DNA from: Acidimicrobiaceae bacterium
Lineage (GTDB): Bacteria; Actinomycetota; Acidimicrobiia; Acidimicrobiales; Ilumatobacteraceae
Direction of reading: 5' to 3'
Assembly: GCA_020637235.1 (NCBI GenBank)
Contig: JACJWG010000017.1
Location: forward strand, 1 to 64,000
Length of the DNA: 64,000 nucleotides
The position numbers and the translations under genes were made by a program. How positions within the stretch are numbered: the first letter of the stretch is position 1; each line of letters opens with the position of its first letter. Positions 48,929 through 58,252 of the stretch are shown here, in pieces. The notes below the pieces were generated by a model. The model had not been told where the DNA came from. It saw only the letters and a program-made list of their open reading frames with translations, and searched no databases.

Positions 48929-50587
48929 TTGTCGGCAACATCCCCGTCCGACGGACCCGTGGGATTCGGCGGTGAGGGGGCGGGCGCCACGGCGCTCGCC
49001 CCCGCCGTCGGGCTCCGCGGGGTCACGAAACGCTACGGCCCGGTCGTGGCGTGTGCCGGCGTCGATCTCGAGTTGATGCCGGGTGAGGTGCACGGCATCC
49101 TCGGCGAGAACGGCGCCGGCAAGTCGACCCTCATGAAGATCCTCATCGGGCTCGTGCAGCCCGACGAGGGGAGCATCGAACTCGGTGGGCGCGACGTGGT
49201 GATCCACGACCCGCAGACCGCCGCAGCGCTGGGCATCGGCATGGTGCACCAGCACCTCAGCCTGGTGGAGGCGCTCACCGTGTGGGAGAACGTCCTCCTC
49301 GGCGACGCCTCCCGGTTCGACCGGTCGGCCGCTCGTCGCCAGGTGATGGAGACCGCCGAGCACTACGGCCTGGAGATCGACCCCGACCGTCGCGTCGGCG
49401 ATCTCTCCGCGGGCCTGCGTCAACGGGTGGAGCTCATCAAGTGTCTCCGCCGCGATCCCAAGATCCTGATCCTCGACGAGCCGACCTCGGTGCTGACGCC
49501 GGGCGAGAGCGAGCAGCTGTTCACCACGTTGCGCGACGTGGTGGCAGCCGAGCAGCGCGCCGTCGCGCTCGTGAGCCACAAACTCGCCGAGATCCTGCAC
49601 GCCACCGACCGGATCACGATCATGCGTCAAGGCCGAGTGGTCGAGCGCAGCCGTACGGTCGAGGCGACGGCGTCGTCGCTCGCGACGGCGATGGTCGGAC
49701 GGCACGTGAACCTGCGCTCCAGCGCTGCTGCTCTCGGCGTCACCGACCTCGTCGACGACGAGCGCCTGCGCGCCGAGCGCGAGGCCGCCGCTGCGGCCGC
49801 CGCCGTGGCGGCACGGCCCGTGGTGCTCGACATCGACCGTGCACGCGTGGTGCACGACGGCGTGGCGGTGCTCGACGACCTGTCGATTCAGGTGCGTGCC
49901 GGTGAGATCGTCGGGGTCGCCGGGGTGGAGGGCAACGGTCAGCGAGAGCTCGGCGACCTGCTGTCGAGCCTCGTCACCCTCGACAGCGGCAGCGTCGTCG
50001 TGAACGGGCGCTCGGCCCGCACGGGGCGCGCCGGGTGCATGGCGGAACTCGGCATCGGGGTGATCCCGGAAGACCGGCACGACTCCGGCTGTGTGCTCGA
50101 CCTGAGCGTCGCCGAGAACCTGGTGCTCGACCGCATCGGCTCGGTGGCCCGGCTCGGCCTCGTGGATCGCAAACGGATGCGCGCCCGAGCGCTCGAGCTG
50201 ATGCGCGAGTTCGACATCCAGGCCGCCGGCCCCGACGCGCCGTTCGGCAGCCTGTCGGGCGGCAATCAGCAGCGCGTGGTGCTGGCACGCGAGCTCGGTC
50301 ACGATCCGACGGTGCTGGTCGCTGCGCAGCCGACCAGAGGGCTCGACGTCGGCGCGATCGAGTACATGTCGGGCCGGCTGCGTGCCGCGGCCGACAGCGG
50401 TATCGCCGTGCTGCTCGTGTCCACCGAGCTCGAGGAGATCCTCGAGCTGTCCGACCGGATCGTCGTCATGTCGCGCGGCCGGGTGATCGGCGAGCTCGAC
50501 CGTGCCGAGGCGACCTCCGAACGCCTCGGCCTGCTGCTCGGTGGCGTCGGCGACGACCACGATCGATCGAGGGGAGACGCGGCATGA
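48929..50587 (+). CDS. Double ABC ATPase of BMP-type importer
   Basis: A 552-residue sugar/nucleoside-type ATPase with two nucleotide domains. The first has GENGAGKST, a signature altered to LSAGLRQR and LILDEPTSVL. The second has GVEGNGQRE in place of Walker A and LSGGNQQR with AAQPTRGLD. A degenerate second site is normal for this class (RbsA/YufO). A TTG start at 48929 fits; GTG 48959 is possible. It energises the following permeases. Confidence 0.88.
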   Translation: MSATSPSDGPVGFGGEGAGATALAPAVGLRGVTKRYGPVVACAGVDLELMPGEVHGILGENGAGKSTLMKILIGLVQPDEGSIELGGRDVVIHDPQTAAALGIGMVHQHLSLVEALTVWENVLLGDASRFDRSAARRQVMETAEHYGLEIDPDRRVGDLSAGLRQRVELIKCLRRDPKILILDEPTSVLTPGESEQLFTTLRDVVAAEQRAVALVSHKLAEILHATDRITIMRQGRVVERSRTVEATASSLATAMVGRHVNLRSSAAALGVTDLVDDERLRAEREAAAAAAAVAARPVVLDIDRARVVHDGVAVLDDLSIQVRAGEIVGVAGVEGNGQRELGDLLSSLVTLDSGSVVVNGRSARTGRAGCMAELGIGVIPEDRHDSGCVLDLSVAENLVLDRIGSVARLGLVDRKRMRARALELMREFDIQAAGPDAPFGSLSGGNQQRVVLARELGHDPTVLVAAQPTRGLDVGAIEYMSGRLRAAADSGIAVLLVSTELEEILELSDRIVVMSRGRVIGELDRAEATSERLGLLLGGVGDDHDRSRGDAA

Positions 50588-51762
50588 CCACCACCGACCC
50601 CGCTGCGACGCACGCCACGAGCACGAGCACGAGCGCGAGTACGAGCGCGAGCGCGACGAGCACGAGCGCGAGCCGTGGCGTCACGTTGGTCCTGCTGTAC
50701 GTGCTGGCGATCGCCATCGCACTCGCCCTGTCCGCGGCGCTCATCGCGATCACGGGTGGCCCGTGGCGCAAGGTGCTCACGGCGCTGCTCGACGGCAGCT
50801 TCCGGCGTCCCGGTCGGTGGGGCGACACCCTCGCCGAGTCGGCACCCCTGCTCGTCGTGGCGCTCGGCGCCATCGTGTCGACGCGAGCCGGGCTCGTGAA
50901 CATCGGGCAGGAGGGCCAGCTGGCCGTCGGAGCCGCCACCGCCACGTATGTGGCGACGCACGGCGGTGGGCCACTGGTGTTGCTGTTCGCGCTCGTGGCC
51001 GGGGTGGTGGGCGGCGCCGTGTGGGCGGGCATCGCTGCGTTGTTGCGCTACTGGCGCAGGGTGCCCGAGGTGATCACCACGCTGTTGTTGGTGTTCGTGG
51101 CCTCGCAGGGCACCGGCTACCTGCTCACGCGCACGTTCCTGCTGCTCGACGACGACCCGAACAAGCCCAACCGCGTACAGACGAGCGCGCAGGTGGACGC
51201 CGACACCCGCATCGGGTTCATCCGGGTGTTCGGCAACGAGTTCCCCTGGTCGGTGGTGCTGGCCGTCGTCCTGGCCGTCGTCGTCGCCGTCATGCTCAGC
51301 CGGTCCACCTGGGGCTTCAAGCTCAGCGTGCTCGGCCGCAACCCCCGCACCGCGCAGCGCATCGGTGTGCCGGTGGTGTTGGCCGGCGCCGCGGCGCTGA
51401 TGATCAGCGGCGCGTTCGCCGGGCTCGCCGGCGCGGCGATGCTGGCCGCCGGGACGGCCAACTACCGGTACACACCCGGCTTCGCGAACAACATCGGCTG
51501 GGAGGGCCTGCTCGTCGCGCTGGTGGCCCGCAACCGTCCGCTCGTCTGCATCCCCGTGGCGCTGGTGTTCGGCGCACTGCGCACCGGCTCGGGGTTCCTC
51601 GCCGCCACCGGCGTCGAACGATCGATCGTCGACGTCGTGCGCTCGCTGCTCGTGCTGGCCCTCCTGGTACCGCCGGCCGTCGCCGCCATCCAACGTCGCC
51701 GCGTCAGCCCGCCGCCGGCGCCGGTGGCCACCGACGAACCCGTCGTGGCGGTGGCGCGGTGA
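50584..51762 (+). CDS. BMP-type ABC permease 1
   Basis: A 392-residue membrane permease of the BPD_transp_2 family. After a low-complexity Thr/Ser/Ala N-terminus (1-30, encoded by near-repeats at 50620-50675) come about nine helices, with LVNIGQEGQLAVGA and LGRNPRTAQRIGVPV as in YufP/NupP nucleoside permeases. It overlaps the ATPase and second permease genes by 4 nt. Confidence 0.85.
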   Translation: MTTTDPAATHATSTSTSASTSASATSTSASRGVTLVLLYVLAIAIALALSAALIAITGGPWRKVLTALLDGSFRRPGRWGDTLAESAPLLVVALGAIVSTRAGLVNIGQEGQLAVGAATATYVATHGGGPLVLLFALVAGVVGGAVWAGIAALLRYWRRVPEVITTLLLVFVASQGTGYLLTRTFLLLDDDPNKPNRVQTSAQVDADTRIGFIRVFGNEFPWSVVLAVVLAVVVAVMLSRSTWGFKLSVLGRNPRTAQRIGVPVVLAGAAALMISGAFAGLAGAAMLAAGTANYRYTPGFANNIGWEGLLVALVARNRPLVCIPVALVFGALRTGSGFLAATGVERSIVDVVRSLLVLALLVPPAVAAIQRRRVSPPPAPVATDEPVVAVAR

Positions 51763-52724
51763 TCGCCGTGCTCGGTGTGGTGCTGGCGAGCGCCGCGTCG
51801 GCCGTGGGCGACGTGCTGTCGTCGGAAGCGATGTACCAGTCGGCGATGCGGTTCGCGATCGTGCTCGCGTTCGCCGCGGCGGGCGAGTGGGTCGCCGAGC
51901 GTGCGGGCACGCTCAACATCTCCATCGAGGCGATGATGATCGGTGGTGCGTATGCGTCCGCCGTCGCCTTCGGTGCGTTCGACATCGTGCCGCTGGCGTT
52001 GCTGGTCGGTGTGCTCGCCGGCGTGGTGGTCGCGTTGGTCCAGGCGCATCTCAGCCACCAGCTGAGCATCGACCAGTTCGTGGTGGGCCTCACGCTCAAC
52101 CTGTTCGTGCTCGGTCTGGCGCTGTTCCTCGACAGCAAGTGGGAGGCCGTCACCTCCGTGGTGAAGCCGACCCGGCTGCCGGTGCTGCACGACATCCCGG
52201 TCGTCGGCGAGGCGCTGTTCGGGCAACCCTGGCCGATGTACCTGATCGTGCCGGTGGTGCCGCTCGCGTGGTGGCTCGTGTTCCGTACCCGCTGGGGGCT
52301 CGAGATCCGCTCCGTGGGCGACAACCCGCAGTCGGCCGACGTGTCGGGCATCCACGTCAACCGTCGCCGTCGCGAGTCGATCATGGTGGCCGGTGCCTTC
52401 GCCGGGCTCGGCGGTGGTGTGCTGGTGCTCGGGCAGATCTCGATCGCCGGGTACGAATCGGGGCACGTGGGGCTGAAGGGGATCATCGCCATCGCCGCTG
52501 TCATCTTCGGCGGCTGGACCCTGCGCGGCACGCTGATGGGTTGCGTGCTGTTCGGCTACTTCTTCGCGCTGCAGCAGACACTGCCGGTGCTCGGCTACCG
52601 CATCAACGCCCAGCTCGCGGCGAGCCTGCCCTACCTGGTGGCCCTGCTCGTGACGGCGGTGTTCGCCACCCGGACCCGCCAGCCGCGCGCCCTGGCGCAG
52701 CCGTTCGTCCGCGGGCTCACCTGA
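51759..52724 (+). CDS. BMP-type ABC permease 2
   Basis: A 321-residue partner permease: AERAGTLNISIEAMMIGGAYAS and RSVGDNPQSADVSGIHVN are the paired signatures of YufQ/NupQ-like subunits, with about nine helices. GTG 51759 overlaps permease 1. Together the four genes encode a complete nucleoside-type importer. Confidence 0.86.
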   Translation: MIAVLGVVLASAASAVGDVLSSEAMYQSAMRFAIVLAFAAAGEWVAERAGTLNISIEAMMIGGAYASAVAFGAFDIVPLALLVGVLAGVVVALVQAHLSHQLSIDQFVVGLTLNLFVLGLALFLDSKWEAVTSVVKPTRLPVLHDIPVVGEALFGQPWPMYLIVPVVPLAWWLVFRTRWGLEIRSVGDNPQSADVSGIHVNRRRRESIMVAGAFAGLGGGVLVLGQISIAGYESGHVGLKGIIAIAAVIFGGWTLRGTLMGCVLFGYFFALQQTLPVLGYRINAQLAASLPYLVALLVTAVFATRTRQPRALAQPFVRGLT

Positions 52725-52758
52725 GTCCTGCCCGCCATCCCATCGATCAGGAGGACAT

Positions 52759-53793
52759 GTGAAGGCCTTGCAGTACGACCAGCCCGGTGGACCGGAGGTG
52801 CTGCAGTACGTCGACGTCGACGACCCGTCGCCCGGCGCTCGCGACGTGGTCGTCCAGGTGTCGGCCACCAGCCTCAACCACCTCGATGTCGTGCAGCGCA
52901 ACGGCTGGTTCACGATGCCGGGGTACACGTTGCCGCACATCGCCGGCATGGACGTGGTGGGCACGGTGGTCGAGCTCGGCAGCGAGGTCGACGGGGTGTC
53001 GGTGGGGGACCGGGTCGTCGTCGACCCGTCGCTCGCCGAGGTGCCCGACGGCTCGGCGCTCGCGGGGATGGGCGACCTGTACGGCGAGCTCGGCGTGATC
53101 GGCGCCACGGTGCCCGGCGGCTACGCCGAGCGTTGCCTCGCGCCGGCCTCGCACGTGCACCGCATCCCCGACTCGATGGACTGGCACCACGCCGTGTGCT
53201 TCCCGACGGCGTGGATGACCGCTTGGCACGCGTTGTTCCCCGTCGGTCGGTTGGCGGCGGGCGAGACGATGATGGTGCACGCAGCGGGCAGCGGCGTGTC
53301 CATGGCTGCGATCCAGCTGGCCAAGCACGCCGGCGCCACCGTGCTCGCCACCGCCGGCACCGACGACAAGTGCGGCAAGGCGCTCGCGCTCGGCGCCGAC
53401 CACGTGCTGAACAACCGCACCGGCGACGTGACCGGCTGGGCTCGTGAGGTGACGCAGGGCGCGGGCGTCGACATGGTGTTCGACCACGTGGGGCCGGCGC
53501 TGTGGGCGCCGTCGATGTTCGCGCTCGCGCCGCGAGGCCGTCTGGTGAACTGCGGCAACACCACGGGTGACGCCGCCACGATCCCGTCGCTCGGGTTCAT
53601 GTTCCACATGGGCATCCAGATCCTGGGCTCCGACCCCTACCGCTACGGGGAGTTCGGCGAGGCGTGGGAGGTGTACTGCGGCGGCGGCTTCCGGGCCGCG
53701 GTCGACAGTGTGTTCCCGCTCGCCGGGGGTGCCGACGCGCATCGCAAGATGGAACGCTCCGACTTCTTCGGGAAGATCGTGCTCGAGCCCTGA
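52759..53793 (+). CDS. MDR-family alcohol dehydrogenase/quinone reductase
   Basis: A 344-residue medium-chain reductase: substrate domain GMDVVGTVVELGSEVDGVSVGDRV, cofactor fold HAAGSGVSMAAIQLAKHAGATVLATAG (AxGxxG-type) and GADHVLN. The four-Cys structural zinc loop is absent, but His/Glu positions remain, so it is nearer to quinone-reductase/crotonyl-CoA-type members. GTG start with GGAGG. It probably reduces or oxidises a pathway carbonyl. Confidence 0.84.
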   Translation: MKALQYDQPGGPEVLQYVDVDDPSPGARDVVVQVSATSLNHLDVVQRNGWFTMPGYTLPHIAGMDVVGTVVELGSEVDGVSVGDRVVVDPSLAEVPDGSALAGMGDLYGELGVIGATVPGGYAERCLAPASHVHRIPDSMDWHHAVCFPTAWMTAWHALFPVGRLAAGETMMVHAAGSGVSMAAIQLAKHAGATVLATAGTDDKCGKALALGADHVLNNRTGDVTGWAREVTQGAGVDMVFDHVGPALWAPSMFALAPRGRLVNCGNTTGDAATIPSLGFMFHMGIQILGSDPYRYGEFGEAWEVYCGGGFRAAVDSVFPLAGGADAHRKMERSDFFGKIVLEP

Positions 53794-53800
53794 GGGCTCC

Positions 53801-54910
53801 GTGTCGCGCATGGCCACCGACGCGCCGTATCCCGAACTGAAGAAGACCCACACGATGGCTCGCCGCGGTCGGCCGTGGCGCGATCACAAACCGCCGCCGT
53901 CGGGGCCGGTGTGGGGTGTGATCCAGGGCGTCGGTTCGTACTGGATGCTCGTCGCCGCGATCGACCTCGGCGTGTTCGACGGGATCGAGCAACTCGGCCC
54001 CACGGAGGTCGGCCCGTTGGCCGACCACCTCGGCGTGTCGCCCGTGCCGCTGCAGCATCTGTGCGACGCGATGGTGTCGTTCGGATTCCTGGACCAGGTC
54101 GACGAGATCTACGAGCTCACCGAGACCGCCGAGCGCTACCTGTGCACGAACGGCCCGGCATCGATGGCCGCGCTCGTGCGTGTCGCCCCCGGGCCGCTCG
54201 CCAACTGGGAGCGCCTCGCCGACACCATCCGCACGGGTACCGTGGCCGCCCCGATCGAGGACGACCCGGTCGCCTTCTACGGACCGCTCGTGCAGGCGAC
54301 GTTCCCCACGCAGCTGCGCGCGGCCTCACGGCTCGGGCTGCGGCTCGGCTGGTCGCGCCGCCCCGGATTGCGCGTGCTCGACCTCGGTGCCGGCCGGGCC
54401 CCGTGGGCCGTGGCGGTGCTCGAGGCATCGCCGGGTTCGACGGCCGTGGTGAACGACCTGCCGGGCGTGGTGGAGCTCGCCGGCCAGACCGTGGCCGAGC
54501 GAGGCCTCGCCGAGCGCGTCGAGTTCCGGCCCGGTGACTTCCACGAGATCGAGATCGAGCCCGGCGCGTACGACGTCGTCGTGCTGGGGCACGTGTGTCG
54601 CACCGAAGGCGACGCGCGCTCGCGTGCGCTGCTGCGCCGGGCGTTCGAGGCGCTCCGGCCCGAGGGTCAGGTGTTGATCGCCGACTACTTCGCCGACAAC
54701 GACCGCAAGTTCAACCCGTTCGGCGTGCAGATGGGCATGACCATGCTCGCCAACACCGAGCGGGGCGGGATGCTCACCAACGCGCAGGTGACCGGTTGGC
54801 TGCGCGACGCCGGCTTCGAGGCAGCCCGGTTGATCGAACCGATCGGGTTCAACTTCGTCTACGTCGCGGCCACGCCACCGGCCGCCCACCGACCAGGAGG
54901 ATCGGCATGA
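53801..54910 (+). CDS. SAM-dependent O-methyltransferase (plant/ASMT type)
   Basis: A 369-residue protein with an N-terminal winged-helix dimerisation domain (about 30-110) and a methyltransferase_2 fold: GLRVLDLGAGRAPWAVAVLE, VVNDLPGVVELA, FRPGDFHEI, ADYFADN. Related enzymes methylate phenols or hydroxyindoles. Start GTG 53801 has GAGGG nearby; ATG 53810 is the alternative. A methyltransferase amid oxidative genes is unusual; it might act in reverse demethylation or mark an intermediate. It overlaps the amidohydrolase gene by 4 nt. Confidence 0.78.
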   Translation: MSRMATDAPYPELKKTHTMARRGRPWRDHKPPPSGPVWGVIQGVGSYWMLVAAIDLGVFDGIEQLGPTEVGPLADHLGVSPVPLQHLCDAMVSFGFLDQVDEIYELTETAERYLCTNGPASMAALVRVAPGPLANWERLADTIRTGTVAAPIEDDPVAFYGPLVQATFPTQLRAASRLGLRLGWSRRPGLRVLDLGAGRAPWAVAVLEASPGSTAVVNDLPGVVELAGQTVAERGLAERVEFRPGDFHEIEIEPGAYDVVVLGHVCRTEGDARSRALLRRAFEALRPEGQVLIADYFADNDRKFNPFGVQMGMTMLANTERGGMLTNAQVTGWLRDAGFEAARLIEPIGFNFVYVAATPPAAHRPGGSA

Positions 54911-56310
54911 CCGACGTGCAGGCTCCCGAAGCAGTCGACTACCTCGTCGAGGCCACGCAAGTGGTGACGATGAACGACGCACGCGACGTGATCCGCCACG
55001 GCGCGGTGGCCGTACGCGGCGACACCATCGTCGACGTGGGCAAGGCGAGCGACCTGCGCGCGCGGTACGCGCCGGCACGCGTGCTCGGTGGCGAGCGGTT
55101 CGTCCTGACGCCGGGCATGGTGAACACGCACATCCACATCACCGGCGAGCCGCTCACCCGTGGGTACGTCCCCGACGACACCCCGTTCGTCGAGAACGTG
55201 TTCGAGTGGCTGTGCCCGCTGTACGCCGTGTACGACGCGGCCGAGGAGCGCATGTCGGGCCAGCTGGCAGCGGTGGAGATGCTGCGGTCGGGCACCACCA
55301 CGTTCCTGGAGGCCGGCACGATCCGGTTCCTCGACGAGGTGGTCGACGGGCTCGTGGAGGTGGGCATCCGTGGCCGAGTGGGCCGGTGGGTGTGGGACCT
55401 GCCGCCCGAGCCGAGCGTGTATCGCCAGTCGACCGATGCCGCGATCGGGCACCTGCAGCACCAGCTCGACACGCATCGCGACCATGCGAACGGGCGGATC
55501 TCGGCGTGGAGCATCCTCGTCGGCCACACCACGTGCAGCGACCCGCTGTGGCGAGCGGCCAAGGCGCTGAGCGAGGAGCACGGCGTGGGCATGAGCTTCC
55601 ACATGTCGCCGGCGACGCTCGATCCCGAGGGCTTCATCGCCGAGTTCGGGCAGCGGCCGATGGTGCACCTCGCCGAACTCGGGGTGCTCGACCCGACCGT
55701 GGCGATGACGCACGTGGTGCGCATCGACGATGCCGAGCTCGACCTGATCGCCGAGACCGGCGTCCACGTGGCGCACTGCCCGACGACGGCGCTCAAGGTG
55801 AGCTACGGCATCACGCAGGTGGGCAAGTTCCCCGAGATGGTGCAGCGTGGGGTGAACGTGTCGATCGGGACCGACGGGAACAACGCCTCGAACTACAGCG
55901 ATCTGCACCGGGCCACGTACCTCGTGGCCGGGTTGTTCAAGGACGCTCGCGTGGACCCACAGATGTTCCCGGCGGAGAAGGCGTACGAGATGGCGACGCT
56001 CGGTGGCGCGCGGACGATGCAGCTGTCGGACCAGATCGGTGCACTCGTCCCCGGGATGAAGGCCGATCTCGTGCTGCACGACACCGATCGACCCGAATGG
56101 CGCCCACTGCTGAACGTGATGAACCAGCTGGTGTGGTCGGCCGACGGTCGTGGCGTGCACACCGTGCTGGTGGACGGTCGGGTGGTGGTGGAGGACGGCC
56201 ACTGCACGACCATCGACGAGGAGCGCATGTGGGCCGAGGCCCAGCGCATGGGCGAGTCGATCACCAGCCGCAGCGGCCTGCCCGACAAGGCCAAGTACCC
56301 CACCTGGTGA
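54907..56310 (+). CDS. TRZ/ATZ-type amidohydrolase 1 (deaminase-like)
   Basis: A 467-residue metal-dependent hydrolase: TPGMVNTHIHITGE (H-x-H), MSFHMSPAT, VAHCPTTALKVSYGI and the catalytic Asp in SIGTDGNNASNY. Layout and length match TrzA/AtzA, 5-methylthioadenosine/SAH and guanine-type deaminases. It would remove an amino group from, or hydrolyse, an N-heterocycle. It ends the plus-strand operon, 3 nt before a repeat array. A paralogue is at 59718-61124. Confidence 0.88.
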   Translation: MTDVQAPEAVDYLVEATQVVTMNDARDVIRHGAVAVRGDTIVDVGKASDLRARYAPARVLGGERFVLTPGMVNTHIHITGEPLTRGYVPDDTPFVENVFEWLCPLYAVYDAAEERMSGQLAAVEMLRSGTTTFLEAGTIRFLDEVVDGLVEVGIRGRVGRWVWDLPPEPSVYRQSTDAAIGHLQHQLDTHRDHANGRISAWSILVGHTTCSDPLWRAAKALSEEHGVGMSFHMSPATLDPEGFIAEFGQRPMVHLAELGVLDPTVAMTHVVRIDDAELDLIAETGVHVAHCPTTALKVSYGITQVGKFPEMVQRGVNVSIGTDGNNASNYSDLHRATYLVAGLFKDARVDPQMFPAEKAYEMATLGGARTMQLSDQIGALVPGMKADLVLHDTDRPEWRPLLNVMNQLVWSADGRGVHTVLVDGRVVVEDGHCTTIDEERMWAEAQRMGESITSRSGLPDKAKYPTW

Positions 56311-56313
56311 CGA

Positions 56314-56433
56314 CCCGAGTGCCAGCCGTCCACCCGAGTGCCAGCCGTCCACCCGAGTGCCAGCCGTCCACCCGAGTGCCAGCCGTCCACCCGAGGGTTC
56401 CGGGTACCCCCGGGTGTGCTCGTGCCACTCGGG
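56314..56433. repeat. Left inverted-repeat block with four 19-bp tandem units
   Basis: Four perfect 19-bp units (56314, 56333, 56352, 56371; unit CCCGAGTGCCAGCCGTCCA) are followed by a 44-bp unique stretch (56390-56433). The whole block recurs in inverted orientation at 57157-57256. Confidence 0.92.
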
Positions 56434-56504
56434 TCCCCGGGGCGCGTCTCCGGCTGGGCCGTCCGGCCCTGGCGAGCTCGACGGCGGTGGCCGACGCTGA
56501 CGGC

Positions 56505-57155
56505 GTGCGACACGATCGGAACGCGCAGCGATCGTGGCGTCGCACGGGCTCGGCGGTGCTGCAGATCGCCGGTCACGTGTGCGCCCCGTGGCGACGGCCC
56601 TGGCGGGTTCGCTGGGGTGCACGCGACGACGAGCCGCCGCCGGGCATCTCGGACGAGCAGTTGATCCCGGAGCCGTCCTGGTCGTACGTGCATGCGATCT
56701 CGATCGATGCGCCGGTGGAGGCGGTCTGGCCGTGGATCGTCCAGCTGGGGCAGGGGAGGGGCGGGTTCTACGCCTTCGAGCGACTCGAGAACCTCTTCGG
56801 GTGCCGGATCCGCAACACCGATCGCATCGAGCCGGGGCTGCAGCACCTGGCGGTCGGGGACGTGATCCGCCTCCATCCGAAGGCACCGCCACTGCACGTC
56901 GCCGTGCTCGTGCCGAACCGCTCGCTCGTGCTGCGCGGCGCCACCGAGCCGGGGACGGTGCCCGACAACGTGTGGGGGTTCCACCTGTGCCCGGACGCTC
57001 CGGGCACGTGCCGGCTGATCGAGACCGGCCGCACGGTGCACGGCTGTTCGATCCCCGATCGGCTGTTCCTCTCGACGCTGATCGTCGAACCGGTCGGCTT
57101 CGTGATGGGCCGCGAGATGCTGCTCGGGGTGAAGTCGCGCGCCGAGTCGTGGTGA
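56505..57155 (+). CDS. SRPBCC (START-like) family protein
   Basis: A 216-residue soluble protein. SWSYVHAISIDAPVEAVWPWIVQLGQGRGGFYAFERLENLFGCRIRN is typical of SRPBCC proteins with a hydrophobic ligand pocket. The N-terminus (WRRTGSAVLQIAGHVCAPWRRPW) is Arg/Trp-rich. GTG 56505 is used; GTG 56487 is also in frame. No ribosome site is clear. It is enclosed by inverted repeat blocks and so may be a separately acquired cassette. Confidence 0.72.
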   Translation: MRHDRNAQRSWRRTGSAVLQIAGHVCAPWRRPWRVRWGARDDEPPPGISDEQLIPEPSWSYVHAISIDAPVEAVWPWIVQLGQGRGGFYAFERLENLFGCRIRNTDRIEPGLQHLAVGDVIRLHPKAPPLHVAVLVPNRSLVLRGATEPGTVPDNVWGFHLCPDAPGTCRLIETGRTVHGCSIPDRLFLSTLIVEPVGFVMGREMLLGVKSRAESW

Positions 57156-57156
57156 T

Positions 57157-57256
57157 CCGAGTGCCACGGGCACACCCGGGGGTGCCCGGAACCCTCGGGT
57201 GGGCGGCTGGCACTCGGGTGGGCGGCTGGCACTCGGGTGGGCGGCTGGCACTCGGG
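57157..57256. repeat. Right inverted-repeat block with three 19-bp tandem units
   Basis: Units at 57200, 57219 and 57238 are the reverse complement of the left unit with one fixed difference. The preceding 57157-57199 matches the inverted left 44-bp stretch with about three differences. The block fills the gap between the convergent SRPBCC and aldo/keto reductase genes. Confidence 0.92.
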
Positions 57257-57259
57257 TGG

Positions 57260-58252
57260 TCAGGCGGCGTCGTTCGGGTTGACGTTGCGTCCGGCGCTCA
57301 CGACGGCGTCGATCTGCGCACGCACGCCGTCGGGCAGCACGAGCGGGCCGAGCTGCAGCAATTGCGACAGTTGCTCGTCGGTGCGGGGGCCGATGATCGC
57401 AGCGCTCACGGTCGGTTCGTCGAGCACGAAGGCCAACGCGAGCTGCGGCAATGTCATGGCGGCCGCGTCGGCGATCGAGATCAGCTGCGCCACGAGGGCC
57501 CGCTTCGCCGTGCGCATCGCCTCGTCGCGGTGGTCGAAGTGATCGGGCTGACGCTGCGCCCGTGAGGTCGCGTCGCCCCCGATCGACTGGTACTTGCCGG
57601 TGAGCCAGCCGCCGTTCAGCGGCGCCCACACGATCGCACCCACCTCCCACCGACGCAGCGTCGGCAGCACCTCGGTCTCGATGCCGCGTGCGAGCGCCGA
57701 GTACGGGGGCTGCTCGCTCGTCGGGCGCACCCAGTCACGATCGCCGGCGAGCGCGTGCAGGTCGTCGAGCTGGGTGGGGGAGAAGGTGCTGGTGCCGATG
57801 GCGCGCACCTTGCCCGACCCCACGAGGCGGTCGAGGGTCTCGAGCGTCTCTTCCATCGGCGTCGAGGGATCGGGGCGGTGCATCTGGTAGAGGTCGATGT
57901 GATCGACCTGCAGGCGGCGCAACGAGTCCTCCACGGCCTGCTCGATCCACCGGCGGGACAACCCGGAGCGGGTGGGATCGCCGCCCATCGGATTGCCCAC
58001 CTTGGTGGCGAGCACCACCCGGTCGCGCCGGCCCCGCAGCCCTCGGCCGAGGATCTCCTCCGACGCACCGTCGTCGTACATGTCGGCGGTGTCGATCAGC
58101 GTGATGCCGGCGTCGAGGGCTCGGTGCAGCATTCGATGACACTCGGCTTCGTCGGTGTTGCCCCACCGCCCGAACATCATCACGCCGAGCGCCAGCGTGC
58201 TCACCTCGATCCCGCTGTGACCGAGCGTGCGACGGGGGATCGGCGTGCTCAC
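57260..58252 (-). CDS. Aldo/keto reductase
   Basis: A 330-residue NADPH-dependent AKR: TLIDTADMYDDGASEEILGRGL (Asp and Tyr), VVLATKVGNP (Lys), LYQMHRPDPSTP (His) complete the catalytic tetrad; VSAAIIGPRTDEQL is the C-terminal cofactor motif. Last gene of a minus-strand operon with SnoaL-like and VOC proteins under operator c. It probably reduces an aldehyde or ketone of the pathway. Confidence 0.88.
   Translation of the reverse strand: MSTPIPRRTLGHSGIEVSTLALGVMMFGRWGNTDEAECHRMLHRALDAGITLIDTADMYDDGASEEILGRGLRGRRDRVVLATKVGNPMGGDPTRSGLSRRWIEQAVEDSLRRLQVDHIDLYQMHRPDPSTPMEETLETLDRLVGSGKVRAIGTSTFSPTQLDDLHALAGDRDWVRPTSEQPPYSALARGIETEVLPTLRRWEVGAIVWAPLNGGWLTGKYQSIGGDATSRAQRQPDHFDHRDEAMRTAKRALVAQLISIADAAAMTLPQLALAFVLDEPTVSAAIIGPRTDEQLSQLLQLGPLVLPDGVRAQIDAVVSAGRNVNPNDAA

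Noticed and set aside
56314..56389. 19-bp tandem repeats as a possible CRISPR array
   Set aside because: Units are head-to-tail with no spacers, and no cas gene is near.
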